Below are positions 23,829 to 32,962 of a stretch of DNA of 41,251 nucleotides, one piece after another; the first letter of the stretch is position 1, and every line of letters starts with the position of its first letter. A program made the position numbers and the translations under genes. This DNA comes from Acidobacteriota bacterium (GTDB lineage Bacteria > Acidobacteriota > Terriglobia > Terriglobales > Acidobacteriaceae), in assembly GCA_003225455.1 (NCBI GenBank), contig QIAB01000065.1, positions 6,239 through 47,489 on the forward strand, written 5' to 3'. The notes below the pieces were generated by a model. The model was not told the origin of the DNA, made no database searches, and was given only the letters and a program-made list of their open reading frames with translations.

Positions 23829-25550
23829 TCATCCCTGAACGGACAGCAGGAAAGGTTGTTCGAATGCCTCCGCGATCCAGCGGAGAAATCGGGCCGCATC
23901 AGCGCCATCGATCAAGCGATGGTCATAAGACAAGGACAGCGGCAGCACCAGCCGAGGCTCAAATTTCCCGTTAATCCAAACTGGTTCCATGCTTGAACGC
24001 GACAGGCCAAGAATCGCTACTTCGGGATGATTCACGATTGGCGAAAATCCTGTGCCACCGATTCCGCCCAGGTTAGTAATGGTGAACGTGCCGCCTTCCA
24101 TTTCTTGCGGCGTTAGTTTCTTGTCGCGAGCTTTTTTTGAGAGTTGGGTGAGTTCGGCGGCTAACTCGACGATATTTTTCTTGTCCACATCGCGAATTAC
24201 CGGCACAAGCAGTCCACGATCGGTGTCCACCGCCACGCCAATATGGATGTACTGCTTGTAAATGATCTCCTCTTTCGACATGTCGATGCTGGCATTGAAC
24301 TGGGGAAAGACTTTCAATGCGGAGGCGCAGACCTTCAGCGTGATTGCGGTTACTGTCATTTTCCCGCCGGCTTCTTCGGCTCGGGGTGCGAAGCGCGCCC
24401 GCAACTGCTCAAGCTCAGTGATGTCGGCTTTATCGTGCTGAGTGACGTGCGGAATGCTGCTCCACGCTTCCCACAGGTGCTCGGCCGTTTTTCGCCGGAT
24501 ACCTCGCATAGAGACGCGCTCGATGTTGCCCCACTTCGAGAAATCTGGAAGCGCCGGCTCGGCCACGTGTGTGCGAGGCACCTGTGCCGCAGCGCTGACT
24601 GAGGCAAGCAGTGACTTGGAGTACGCCTTGACGTCATCTTTGCTGATGCGTCCGCCAGGACCGGTGCCTTTGACAGCTTGAATGTCCACGCCTAATTCGC
24701 GAGCGAGCCGGCGAACGTGCGGCGCGGCAGGAACCGGCTCGCGATATTCAGTGCCGGCGACTTTGCCAAGTTGTGCCGGCATGGTGAAATCCGGAGTCAC
24801 GGGACGTGGCTGATCGACTGGCAGCGCCTGCTCTTCGGTCTTGCCCTCAGCTTTTATTGCAGCTTGAAATGCAAGCCGCGCGCCATGCTGGCCCGATACG
24901 TGTTCGACGGGAGCGTGTTTTACCGGCTCGGGCGGTGGCGTCGCGCCGCCCTCAAGCGTGAAGATGACCTGTCCGACTTTGACCTTTTCGCCTTGCTTAA
25001 CTCGAATTTCCTTGACTACTCCAGTCACGGAGGATGGAACCTCGACGACAGCTTTGTCAGTTTCGAGCTCCATCACTGGCTGGCCGTCAGAGACTTTGGT
25101 GCCCGGCGAAATCATCAGCCGCACGAGGTCGCCTTGTTCGATGTTCTCGCCAAGTTCTGGCAGCCTGAATTCCGTGGGAGCAGGAGAAGGCGAAGAAGAT
25201 TTGCGGCGCTCGATCTGGGGCTCAGGAGGCTCTGCCGTTTTCTGTTGCGATGTCTTAAGTTGCGTTGGCTCAGGTCCAGTAACTTTCGTCTCCGGAGCCT
25301 TAGCTCTTGCCCCGGTTCCGTTCTCAACCGTGAAGATAACTTGGCCGACTTTAACTTTTTCTCCTTCTTTGACGCGAATGTCTTTTACAGTGCCGCTCAC
25401 GGACGAGGGAACCTCGACCACCGCTTTGTCGGTTTCTAGCTCCATCACTGGCTGGCCTTCGGCGATGCTTGCGCCGGGCGCGATCATGAGCCGCACGAGA
25501 TCGCCCTGCTCGATGTTTTCGCCGAGTTCGGGAAGCTTGAATTCGATCAC
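23829..25550 (-). CDS. aceF: pyruvate dehydrogenase E2, dihydrolipoamide acetyltransferase, two lipoyl domains
   Basis: 573 aa from GTG 25550 with AAGGA 7 nt upstream, opening the lipoyl fold at MIEFKLPELGENIEQGD; the longer frame to 25613 is repeat-derived. E2 moves the acetyl group to CoA. Domains: lipoyl 1 (1-77, lipoyl-Lys42 in ETDKAVVEV), Pro-rich linker, lipoyl 2 (127-201, Lys166), Ala/Pro linker, E3-binding domain (276-310, HVRRLARELGVDIQAVKGTG…RISKDDV), then the catalytic acetyltransferase domain to the end with the H544xxxD548G motif (DHRLIDGADAARF). The two lipoyl domains differ at about 14 of 77 residues (82% identical), but the DNA differs at many third positions. The frame lies 75 nt after the aceE stop, with a repeat in between. 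Confidence 0.95.
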   Translation of the reverse strand: MIEFKLPELGENIEQGDLVRLMIAPGASIAEGQPVMELETDKAVVEVPSSVSGTVKDIRVKEGEKVKVGQVIFTVENGTGARAKAPETKVTGPEPTQLKTSQQKTAEPPEPQIERRKSSSPSPAPTEFRLPELGENIEQGDLVRLMISPGTKVSDGQPVMELETDKAVVEVPSSVTGVVKEIRVKQGEKVKVGQVIFTLEGGATPPPEPVKHAPVEHVSGQHGARLAFQAAIKAEGKTEEQALPVDQPRPVTPDFTMPAQLGKVAGTEYREPVPAAPHVRRLARELGVDIQAVKGTGPGGRISKDDVKAYSKSLLASVSAAAQVPRTHVAEPALPDFSKWGNIERVSMRGIRRKTAEHLWEAWSSIPHVTQHDKADITELEQLRARFAPRAEEAGGKMTVTAITLKVCASALKVFPQFNASIDMSKEEIIYKQYIHIGVAVDTDRGLLVPVIRDVDKKNIVELAAELTQLSKKARDKKLTPQEMEGGTFTITNLGGIGGTGFSPIVNHPEVAILGLSRSSMEPVWINGKFEPRLVLPLSLSYDHRLIDGADAARFLRWIAEAFEQPFLLSVQG

Positions 25551-25586
25551 GATAATTCCTTGCCTTGTTCTGGATCCTCCGGTTTT

Positions 25587-25617
25587 AACCACCGAGGGCA
25601 CAGAGGAGCACAAAGGT
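25587..25617. repeat. 'aaccaccgaggg cacagagg' repeat between aceE and aceF
   Basis: The stretch aaccaccgagggcacagagg, followed by agcacaaagg, belongs to the same general class of CACGAAGG/CACAGAGG dispersed repeats as the copies at 23735 and 23790. It fills most of the short aceE-aceF gap and encodes no peptide of interest. Confidence 0.5.
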
Positions 25618-25625
25618 AGTCACTT

Positions 25626-28346
25626 TTAACTGATTGCTGGGTTCGCTTTCTCCGGATTGATTCCAAGATCTTTTACAGCTTGTTGGACCTGCTTGATTTC
25701 GATCTGCTTTTCACGCGCCAGCGCATGCAAGGTTGCCAGCACAATGTGTTTGGCATTGACTTCGAAGAAGTCTCGAAGTGACGCACGGTTCTCGCTGCGC
25801 CCAAAGCCATCGGTGCCCAGCGCTACGAGTGGACGCGGAACCCACTGAGCGATCGACTCCGGAAGAACTTTCATGTAATCCGATGCCGCCACGAATACTC
25901 CCGGCGCATCTTTCAAGCATTGCGTCACGTACGGCACGCGAGAAGTCTGGCCGGGATGCAGCATGTTCCAGCGCTCGCAATCGTTGGCGTCACGGTACAA
26001 GCATTTGTAGCTGGTCACGCTCCAAACATCGGTGGCCACGTTGTATTTTTCCTCTAGAATCTGCTGTGCTTTCAGAACTTCATACAGGATAGTGCCGCTG
26101 CCGAAAAGTTGGGCACGCAGTTTGGCATCTTTGTTCGCGGAGGCTTTGAACCGATACATTCCCTTCAGAATTCCCTCTCGCACCTCTTTGCCGTCGGGCA
26201 TTGCGGGCATCGGCACCGGTTCGTTTGTGACCGTCAAATAATAGAAGATCGATTCCTGATCCACGTACATCCGCTTGATGCCATCCTGAATAATCACGGC
26301 AATCTCGTAAGCGAATGCGGGATCGTAAGCCAGCAGATTGGGCACAGAGAGCGCCAGCACATGGCTGTGGCCATCCTGGTGTTGCAGGCCCTCGCCGGCG
26401 AGCGTGGTTCGGCCGGCCGTGCCGCCCAGCAAGAATCCACGAGTGCGCATGTCGGCAGCCGCCCAGATCAGATCCCCGATACGCTGAAATCCAAACATCG
26501 AGTAATAAATAAAAAACGGGATCGTGTTGATCCCGTGATTGGCGTAGGCGGTGCCGGCAGCGATAAACGAGCACATCGATCCGGCTTCGGTAATGCCTTC
26601 TTCTAAAATCTGGCCGTCCTTTGCCTCTTTGTAATAAAGCAGCGTATCCATGTCGACCGGTTCGTAGAGCTGGCCGACACTTGAGTAAATTCCCACCTGC
26701 CGGAAGAGCGCCTCCATGCCGAAGGTGCGCGCTTCGTCAGGGATGATGGGAACGATCAGCTTGCCGATTTCAGGATCGCGCAACAGCTTGGCCAGCAGGC
26801 GCACGAAAACCATGGTGGTGGAAACTTCGCGGCCCTCGGTTCCTTTGTAAAACTCTTCAAAGTGCGATTCTGCCGGAGGCTGAATTGGTTTGGCCCGAAC
26901 TTTGCGCTCAGGCAAATATCCGCCAAGTTGATTGCGGCGCTCCTGCATGTAGCGGACTTCCGGGCTGTCGTCTGCCGGACGATAGAAGGGAGCGTCATGC
27001 AGTTCTTCATCCGGAATCGGGATGCCGAAGCGCGAACGGAACATGCTCAACTCTTCATCGTTCAGCTTTTTTTGCTGATGCGTGATGTTCTTGCCTTCGC
27101 CGGCTTCGCCGAGGCCGTAGCCCTTGATCGTCTTGGCCAGAATGATGGTCGGTGATCCCGTATGCTCGAACGCCGCTTTGTAGGCAGCATGCACTTTGAT
27201 TGGGTCATGTCCGCCGAGCCGCATACGCGATAACTGCTCGTCGGAGAGGTGCTCAACCATCTTCAGCAACCGCGGATCCGTTCCGAAGAAGCTCTGCCTG
27301 AAATAGGCTCCGCTCTCAACAAAATATTTTTGATACTGGCCGTCGGTGATTTCGCCCATGCGCCGCACCAGCAGGCCGTCGCGATCGTGTTGGATCAAAC
27401 TGTCCCAATCGCTCCCCCAGATCACTTTGATCACGTTCCAGCCGGCGCCGCGGAAAATGGCCTCCAATTCCTGAATGATTTTTCCGTTACCGCGAACCGG
27501 TCCGTCGAGCCGCTGCAAATTGCAGTTCACCACGAAGATCAAATTGTCGAGACGCTCACGCGAGGCCAGCGTGATCGAGCCAAGCGATTCCGGCTCATCC
27601 ATCTCGCCATCGCCCAGAAATGCCCAGACCTTGCCGCCCACGGCCTGCTTCAAGCCGCGATTTTCGAGATATTTGATGAAGCGTGCCTGATAGATTGCCT
27701 GGATTGGCCCCAGACCCATCGAAACGGTGGGGAATTCCCAGAAATCCGGCATCAACCAAGGGTGAGGATAAGAAGAGAGACCGCCTCCCGGTTTCAGCTC
27801 GCGGCGGAAGTTCTCTAATTTCTGGCGCGGGATGCGGCCTTCAAGATAGGCTCGCGCATACATTCCGGGAGCAGCGTGGCCCTGAAAATAGACAATATCG
27901 CGATCGCCGCTTTCGGTTTTCGCGCGAAGAAAATGATTGAAGGCAACTTCACATAGCGTCGCCGAGGAAGCAAAGGTCGAGATGTGGCCGCCGATGCCGT
28001 CCTGCATCTTGTTGGCTTTGACAACCATCGCCAGCGCGTTCCAGCGCACCAGGCTTTTAATTCGCCTCTCCATTTCCTGGCTACCGGGAAATGGCGCCTG
28101 CTGGCCCGAAGGGATTGTGTTCTGATAGGGGGTGGTCGCCGTGAAGGGCAGGTTGACCCCGGCCTTGCGCCGGGCATGAAGGGAAAGCTGCTGCAGCAAG
28201 CGGCCGGCGCGGTCGGGTCCGCCCTTATACAGCACATAATCGAGCGAATCCAACCATTCTCGTGTTTCCAGAACTTCCAATCCGTCGGTCTGAGTCTCAG
28301 GCACGGCAGCTCGTCTCCCGATTGTCGATGCGGAACCTTCAATCAT
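25626..28346 (-). CDS. aceE: pyruvate dehydrogenase E1 component, homodimeric type
   Basis: 906 aa, close to the 880-890 aa of E. coli AceE. It decarboxylates pyruvate with thiamine diphosphate and reductively acetylates the E2 lipoyl group. Visible: His158 in FQGHAAPG, the ThDP motif GDGEMDEPESLGS at about 245-257 followed by NCNLQRLDGPVRGN (274-287), the pyrimidine-binding region around ITEAGSMCSFIAAGTAYANHG, the TAGRTTLAGEGLQHQDGHSH segment typical of homodimeric E1s, and the C-terminal domain with GTDGFGRSENRASLRDFFEV. This is the proteobacterial homodimeric form, not the alpha/beta form. ATG 28346 fits. First gene of aceE-aceF-lpdA; its promoter lies in the 194-bp gap shared with the divergent dps gene. 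Confidence 0.96.
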   Translation of the reverse strand: MIEGSASTIGRRAAVPETQTDGLEVLETREWLDSLDYVLYKGGPDRAGRLLQQLSLHARRKAGVNLPFTATTPYQNTIPSGQQAPFPGSQEMERRIKSLVRWNALAMVVKANKMQDGIGGHISTFASSATLCEVAFNHFLRAKTESGDRDIVYFQGHAAPGMYARAYLEGRIPRQKLENFRRELKPGGGLSSYPHPWLMPDFWEFPTVSMGLGPIQAIYQARFIKYLENRGLKQAVGGKVWAFLGDGEMDEPESLGSITLASRERLDNLIFVVNCNLQRLDGPVRGNGKIIQELEAIFRGAGWNVIKVIWGSDWDSLIQHDRDGLLVRRMGEITDGQYQKYFVESGAYFRQSFFGTDPRLLKMVEHLSDEQLSRMRLGGHDPIKVHAAYKAAFEHTGSPTIILAKTIKGYGLGEAGEGKNITHQQKKLNDEELSMFRSRFGIPIPDEELHDAPFYRPADDSPEVRYMQERRNQLGGYLPERKVRAKPIQPPAESHFEEFYKGTEGREVSTTMVFVRLLAKLLRDPEIGKLIVPIIPDEARTFGMEALFRQVGIYSSVGQLYEPVDMDTLLYYKEAKDGQILEEGITEAGSMCSFIAAGTAYANHGINTIPFFIYYSMFGFQRIGDLIWAAADMRTRGFLLGGTAGRTTLAGEGLQHQDGHSHVLALSVPNLLAYDPAFAYEIAVIIQDGIKRMYVDQESIFYYLTVTNEPVPMPAMPDGKEVREGILKGMYRFKASANKDAKLRAQLFGSGTILYEVLKAQQILEEKYNVATDVWSVTSYKCLYRDANDCERWNMLHPGQTSRVPYVTQCLKDAPGVFVAASDYMKVLPESIAQWVPRPLVALGTDGFGRSENRASLRDFFEVNAKHIVLATLHALAREKQIEIKQVQQAVKDLGINPEKANPAIS

Positions 28347-28540
28347 AGTAAATCGTGCGGAATTTTGCTGGCACTTAGGTCGAGGCTAAAAAAGAGGAAG
28401 ATCGGCGGAATCCATTAAACGCATCGGCTCAACCACCGAAATCATCCAAACGGAGTAGGCTATTTAGGTCCGTCCACCGACGATAAATAGAATTAGATCC
28501 GAGGGCCAGATCGGAAAATTCATCATTTAGGAGACTTCCC

Positions 28541-29158
28541 ATGCCAAAGAAAGTGTTTTCCGGCAATCACGGCAAAGTGAGCGCTCAACCACGCTTTCAC
28601 CAACGTGCAAGCGAAATTCAGGAGTACGGCACGGTCAACCATGCGCTGCCTCTGGAGTTGGAAGAGCCCGTCAGACTGGAGATGACCGAGCAGCTCAACC
28701 AGCTTCTTGCCGACACCATGACCATGCGTGATCTGTATAAGAAATCCCATTGGCAGGTCGCCGGCCCGACGTTTTACCAGCTACATTTGTTATTCGATAA
28801 ACACTATGACGAGCAGGTTGAACTTGTGGATACGATTGCCGAGCGCATTCAGATTCTGGGCGGAGTGAGCCTCGCCATGGCCGCCGATGTGGCCGAGACA
28901 ACCCAGATCGACCGGCCGCCGCGCGGCCGGGAAGAAGTCCCGGTGCAGCTCTCAAGGCTTCTGGATGCTCACCAGATCGTCATCCGGCATTGCCGCAAAC
29001 TGGCAAGGCGCGCCTCAGAACTCGGGGACGATGGCACCAACGATATGATCATCAGCGACGTCCTGCGAGGTAATGAAATGCAGGTCTGGTTCCTGAGCGA
29101 GCACCTGGTAAATGTTCCTCTTGTGGAAGCAAGGGAAGTATTGTCAAAGGCGGGGTAA
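28541..29158 (+). CDS. dps: Dps-family ferritin-like protein
   Basis: 205 aa. Dps forms a 12-mer that stores iron and protects DNA, using H2O2 to oxidise Fe(II). The ferroxidase ligands keep the family spacing: His70 and His82 (KSHWQVAGPTFYQLH), Asp86 (LFDKHYDE), and Asp97/Glu101 (VDTIAERIQ). Residues 1-45 form a longer-than-usual N-terminal tail with basic residues (MPKKVFSGNHGK), as in Dps proteins that bind DNA through the tail. It starts at ATG 28541 after GGAG. It is transcribed away from aceE. Downstream there is no T-run on its own strand, but a minus-strand terminator of the facing regulator lies just after it. Confidence 0.9.
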   Translation: MPKKVFSGNHGKVSAQPRFHQRASEIQEYGTVNHALPLELEEPVRLEMTEQLNQLLADTMTMRDLYKKSHWQVAGPTFYQLHLLFDKHYDEQVELVDTIAERIQILGGVSLAMAADVAETTQIDRPPRGREEVPVQLSRLLDAHQIVIRHCRKLARRASELGDDGTNDMIISDVLRGNEMQVWFLSEHLVNVPLVEAREVLSKAG

Positions 29159-29161
29159 GGC

Positions 29162-29211
29162 AAAAAAATCGGGGCTGGCAGCGGTGACCCTAATCTCCAC
29201 TCCCAACCCCG
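29162..29211 (-). terminator. terminator of the LuxR-type regulator gene
   Basis: On the minus strand, arms CGGGGTTGG (29211-29203) and CCAGCCCCG (one G-U pair) flank a 23-nt loop and are followed by ATTTTTTTG. The run lies about 108 nt after the regulator stop; a smaller hairpin (29271-29297) lies between. The dps stop is only 3 nt beyond it on the other strand, so the same structure may serve both genes. Confidence 0.6.
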
Positions 29212-29318
29212 TCTCCCAGGTTCTGTGGTAGGTGAAGCGAGTATGGGCCAGGGCTTTGCAAGCGGCAAGATTACTTAGGGTCATTGTCCTTAAGTAACGC
29301 CTTACTTCAAGCAGTGCC

Positions 29319-29984
29319 TTACTTTGCCGAGACTAACGAGTGCGTGATCGCGTGGACCGAGAGCGCGATCCGGTTCTGTACTCCAACTTTGCGCATCAGC
29401 TTGGCAACGTGCGCTTTCACCGTGCGTTCTTCGATTCCCAGCGCAGCGCCAATTTCTTTATTGGAGCGGCCCGCCACCAGCATCTCCAGCACTTCCTTCT
29501 CGCGATCGGTGAAGCTCACACGTCCGGCGGGGAAAATGCGGCCTGGAGCTGCGCTCACTCGCTCAATGAACATCGAGAGCACGCGGCGGGGCGCCCATAC
29601 TGAGCCTTGATTCACCACACGGATCGCTTGCACGAATTCGGTCGGCGAAGCGGCTTCGTCGAGATAACCTTTGGCGCCCGAGGCGATGGCCTTCAGAATC
29701 GTTTCTTCATCCATGCCCGAGCCAGTGACGATAATGCGCAAATCGGGGCGCGTCGCCTTCAGGCTTGCCATCAGGTCGAAGAGGTTCTGGCCGTTGCGAT
29801 TACCAAGCAGAATGAGCTCAACGTTGGCCAGCGTGCCTATGTCGGACATCGAAGCGGAGATCAGTTCGAAATCTGGCTCGGAGTCGAACAGGGCGCGAAA
29901 ACCAACGAAGCGTAATGGATCGCTTTCCACTACAGCGATGCGGATTGGTGTTTTTTTAGCTGGCGCGACTGCGGTTGATTTCAT
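29319..29984 (-). CDS. LuxR/NarL-type response regulator with a degenerate receiver
   Basis: 221 aa from ATG 29984 (MKSTAVAP), preceded by a GGGA-like motif; the ORF also opens at 30002. Residues about 15-130 form a receiver-like fold. The acidic pair (VESDPL) is present, but the phospho-acceptor strand reads VELILLGNRNG, so Gly stands where Asp belongs, and the usual GYLLK lysine is replaced (KGYLDEAAS). The C-terminal 70 residues are a LuxR/GerE HTH: FTDREKEVLEMLVAGRSNKEIGAALGIEERTVKAHVAKLMRKVGVQNRIALSVHA. No histidine kinase is adjacent. Probably a phosphorylation-independent DNA-binding regulator. Confidence 0.88.
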   Translation of the reverse strand: MKSTAVAPAKKTPIRIAVVESDPLRFVGFRALFDSEPDFELISASMSDIGTLANVELILLGNRNGQNLFDLMASLKATRPDLRIIVTGSGMDEETILKAIASGAKGYLDEAASPTEFVQAIRVVNQGSVWAPRRVLSMFIERVSAAPGRIFPAGRVSFTDREKEVLEMLVAGRSNKEIGAALGIEERTVKAHVAKLMRKVGVQNRIALSVHAITHSLVSAK

Positions 29985-30110
29985 AGCTTTCCCGTTTCTC
30001 ATGAACTGCGGCTAGCATAGCTGCAAACGTTGTCAATGCAAAGAGTTGGTAACGGAAGGGAATTACCGGGGTAACATAGGGTGCATCTTAGAGAAAAAGG
30101 GCAAGAATCC

Positions 30111-30545
30111 ATGAATCTACGGTACGGACGGGCTGCGCAGTGGATTGCGGCGGTCATGCTGGCGGGCGGAATCGTGGCGGCACAGACAGCTTATACCCCT
30201 AAATTTCCCGGCGATCCGGCGCGTTCGGATTCAGAGGCTGCGGCGCTGGGTTACATGCGGACGGTGCTGCGGGCTGAGAAACTCTACAAAAGGAAAAATA
30301 ATCACTTCGCGACATCGCTTGCCGAGCTAGTGCACACGGGATCGTTTACCCGGCGCATGGTGAATCCAGATCGTGGAGATTACACGGTCGGCTTTCGCGC
30401 TCATAAGGATAAAGACACGTTCGAGCTGACCATGACGCCTAAACAGGAAGATCCTCAGCATCGCTCGTTCTATGCCGACGAGGATGGAGTAATTCACGCG
30501 AACGAGGAGGGTCCGGCGGACGAAAAGTCGCCTGTGGTGAAGTGA
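30111..30545 (+). CDS. exported protein with type IV pilin-like/pseudopilin-like features
   Basis: 144 aa from ATG 30111; the frame starts at 30081 but the shorter form gives a clean signal peptide (MNLRYGRAAQWIAAVMLAGGIVAAQ). The mature part (EAAALGYMRTVLRAEKLYKRKNNHFATSLAELV) is the helix and loop seen in many exported proteins related to type IV pilin or pseudopilin major domains (the N-methylation signal is absent), followed by beta-strands (DYTVGFRAHKDKDTFELTM). Likely periplasmic or outer-membrane-associated; function unknown. Monocistronic, divergent from the regulator gene. Confidence 0.65.
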   Translation: MNLRYGRAAQWIAAVMLAGGIVAAQTAYTPKFPGDPARSDSEAAALGYMRTVLRAEKLYKRKNNHFATSLAELVHTGSFTRRMVNPDRGDYTVGFRAHKDKDTFELTMTPKQEDPQHRSFYADEDGVIHANEEGPADEKSPVVK

Positions 30546-30579
30546 GTTGCCGCCATGCTTGACCTTGATCAGGCCGGCA

Positions 30580-31314
30580 TTACGATCTCGGTCCCGGTGT
30601 TATTTCGGAAGCTTTTCCGTTCCGGTAAGTGATCGTCAGCGGATTCCCGCCGTTTGGGTAATTGACGGTTTTTACTGCTGGGTCATCTGCGCGCTGCGGC
30701 ATGCCCATGCCGATCGCGAAGTCGGCTTGCAATTCGTTCATCCCGAGCTTGACTTCGTGCTTCTCGATGGCTTCCCAAACCTCCGCGGGCCAGTGTTTGT
30801 AGAGTTCATGCGGATCCTGGATGTACAGCATATCGTCAGAATAGATTTGATAATTCCCTGCCCGCACGGAGCCAATCGGGAATGCGTAGTTCCTTCCGTC
30901 TTTTTCGAACACAGCCATGAGCTGACGCTGATCGGGTGAGCCGGGGGAAAGATCGGTGACTACGTCTTTGATCTGTAACTTTTCAATTGGCAACAACTGC
31001 CCGGCTTCATGGGAGAAATCAGCATGATGGCGTGAGGCATCATAGGGATAGAACGTATGTCGGTATCCCTCCCTTACCCAAACAGGCTGTTGGGTGAGCT
31101 GGCGCGATGACTTCAGATCGTAGGGATGCAGTTTTTTGGGCGTAACGTAGTAATCGGGATTGAGTGGCGGCGCAAGCTGTTTCTTCGCTTGCTCGATGTT
31201 TTCGGAATGCCGCTGATAGAGAATGTATCCGCTTCGCACCGCAGCCAACGCGATTGCCGCAAACAGGAAAAGCTGAATTTTCCGCTTCGCTTCGGGAGTA
31301 ATTTGCATCGCCAT
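30580..31314 (-). CDS. membrane-anchored protein of unknown function
   Basis: 244 aa from ATG 31314 (MAMQITPEAKRK); the longer frame starts with TTG 31389 and lacks support. A single hydrophobic segment (KIQLFLFAAIALAAVRSGYILY, about residues 12-33) would be a signal anchor after a basic N-terminus. The remaining ~210 residues are polar, with Tyr/His-rich stretches (REGYRHTFYPYDASRHHADF) and a C-terminal region (DDMLYIQDPHELYKHWPAEVWEAIEKHEVKLGMNELQADFAIGMG). No known family is recognised. Convergent with the pilin-like gene, with 34 nt between. Confidence 0.7.
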   Translation of the reverse strand: MAMQITPEAKRKIQLFLFAAIALAAVRSGYILYQRHSENIEQAKKQLAPPLNPDYYVTPKKLHPYDLKSSRQLTQQPVWVREGYRHTFYPYDASRHHADFSHEAGQLLPIEKLQIKDVVTDLSPGSPDQRQLMAVFEKDGRNYAFPIGSVRAGNYQIYSDDMLYIQDPHELYKHWPAEVWEAIEKHEVKLGMNELQADFAIGMGMPQRADDPAVKTVNYPNGGNPLTITYRNGKASEITPGPRS

Positions 31315-31432
31315 AAGCTTACGAGGCTTAGAAATTTCCCTCACGAACTTAACGTCCTCACCAGTGAAGAACGACGGATTTCGCGACAAATCTGTATCGA
31401 TCCGCGTCGATCACAGGGAAAGAAGCGCCAGA

Positions 31433-31714
31433 CTAGCCGCGCAGCAGGGCTTCGTACCAAGCTAAGCTGCGGCTCTCGGAGGCCTCCGCGATACGCTCTC
31501 CGACGCGGGTGACCACATCCAGGAAATGGGTCCCGCGTTCTACGTAGTCCGGAAGCTTCTCGCGGAAATCAGCAAATTCATCGGGATACTCCGATGCCAG
31601 CGTCGCCAGGCTAATTCCGCCGAAAAGAATGCCTGCTGCCCTCTTTCCTTTCAGTAACAGAATGACGCTTGCTCCGGCCGAACCTGCCAGCAGCGCCCGT
31701 TTCCAGTTTTCCAT
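31433..31714 (-). CDS. small membrane-associated protein, 93 aa
   Basis: Starts at ATG 31714 with an ideal GGAGG five nt before; the longer in-frame TTG is therefore wrong. The N-terminal half contains two hydrophobic segments (ALLAGSAGASVILLLKG and AAGILFGGISLATLASEY). The C-terminal half is an acidic amphipathic helix (FADFREKLPDYVERGTHFLDVVTRVGERIAEA). The type is common in this kind of genome and unnamed. Divergent from the P1 peptidase gene. Confidence 0.75.
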   Translation of the reverse strand: MENWKRALLAGSAGASVILLLKGKRAAGILFGGISLATLASEYPDEFADFREKLPDYVERGTHFLDVVTRVGERIAEASESRSLAWYEALLRG

Positions 31715-31794
31715 TCGTTCCTCCAATCACCGAATTGTAATCGAGTGCATAAGGACTGCGCTTTATACTGCGGAACTCACTCCGGAGGACTTTG

Positions 31795-32946
31795 ATGCTG
31801 AAATTTCACCTGAGAGCGTGGGTTTCCGTTGTGTTTTTTGCAGTTCTCGCTGCGCCACAGACCAAGCCGCGCGCACGCGATCTGGAAGTTCCGTTTGACG
31901 GCACTCCCGGAGCGGTTAATGCCATCACAGATGTAAAGGGCGTTGAGGTCGGACATACCACTCTGATTTCCGGGGACGGCATCCTGAAAGTGGGCGAAGG
32001 GCCCATTCGAACCGGAGTTACCGCCGTTCTGCCTCGCGGAAAAGAATCCAAAGATGCGGTTTTCGCCGCCTGGTTTACTGAAAATGGCAACGGCGAGATG
32101 ACCGGCACAACATGGGTGGAGGACTCTGGCTTTCTCGACGGGCCGGTGATGATCACGAATACGCATAGTGTCGGTGTGGTTCGCGATGCCGTAATTGCGT
32201 GGAAAGTAAAGCACGGCCATCCTGACATGGAGGGCTACTGGTGGTCACTTCCCGTGGTCGCCGAAACCTGGGACGGATGGCTGAATGACATTAACGGTTT
32301 CCATGTTAAGCCTGAGCACGTGTTCCATGCGCTCGACTCGGCACACGGCGGCCCGGTGGAGGAAGGCAGCGCCGGCGGCGGGACAGGAATGGTGTGCAAC
32401 GAATTCAAGGGCGGGATTGGAACTGCTTCCCGCGTGCTTAGTGCGAAAAACGGCGGCTACACCGTCGGAGTGCTGGTGCAATGCAATTATGGCGATCGCG
32501 AACAGTTGCGGGTTGCCGGTGTGCCAGTTGGCAAGGAGATACCGGAAAATCCGGCATACGGCCGCGATCAGGGATCGATCATCGTGGTTGTTGCGACGGA
32601 TGCGCCGTTGATCCCGACCCAGTTGAAGCGTGTCGCCCGGCGCGTCACTCTGGGCCTCGGGCGGGACGGCAGCTATTCGGGCGACGGCTCAGGAGACATC
32701 TTCATTGCGTTTTCGACTGCTAATGAACGAGCGATTGGCTCGAAGGAAAAACATCAAATCACGATGCTACCGAATGAGCAGCTCGATCCGATATTTTTAG
32801 CCACAGTGCAGGCCACCGAGGAAGCTGTAATTAACGCCATGGTCGCGGCAGAGACAATGACTGGGATCAACAACCACAAGGTAATCGGATTGCCGCATGA
32901 ACGGCTGAGAGAAGTGCTGAGAAAGTACAATCGACTGGAAAAATAG
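31795..32946 (+). CDS. P1/DmpA-family aminopeptidase (peptidase S58), secreted
   Basis: 383 aa from ATG 31795 with GGAGG seven nt upstream. The first ~22 residues (MLKFHLRAWVSVVFFAVLA) are a signal peptide. DmpA-type enzymes are N-terminal nucleophile aminopeptidases that cleave themselves just before a catalytic Ser. Here the site is GQGSIIVVVATDAP, so cleavage between Gly260 and Ser261 is predicted. Other family marks are DVKGVEVGHTTL near the N-terminus, RTGVTAVLPRG, THSVGVVRDAVIAW, GGTGMVCNEFKGGIGTASRV and the ending GDGSGDIFIAFSTAN. Members remove N-terminal amino acids, including D-residues or beta-amino acids. It is exported, which suggests peptide scavenging or cell-wall peptide processing. 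Confidence 0.9.
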   Translation: MLKFHLRAWVSVVFFAVLAAPQTKPRARDLEVPFDGTPGAVNAITDVKGVEVGHTTLISGDGILKVGEGPIRTGVTAVLPRGKESKDAVFAAWFTENGNGEMTGTTWVEDSGFLDGPVMITNTHSVGVVRDAVIAWKVKHGHPDMEGYWWSLPVVAETWDGWLNDINGFHVKPEHVFHALDSAHGGPVEEGSAGGGTGMVCNEFKGGIGTASRVLSAKNGGYTVGVLVQCNYGDREQLRVAGVPVGKEIPENPAYGRDQGSIIVVVATDAPLIPTQLKRVARRVTLGLGRDGSYSGDGSGDIFIAFSTANERAIGSKEKHQITMLPNEQLDPIFLATVQATEEAVINAMVAAETMTGINNHKVIGLPHERLREVLRKYNRLEK

Positions 32947-32962
32947 TCTGCGGGAGTGCTAG

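Noticed and set aside
24717-25439. 240-codon plus frame opposite aceF
   Set aside because: Mirror of the lipoyl-domain coding region; its repeated 'DFNFF/DFDLF' look comes from the duplicated lipoyl domains.
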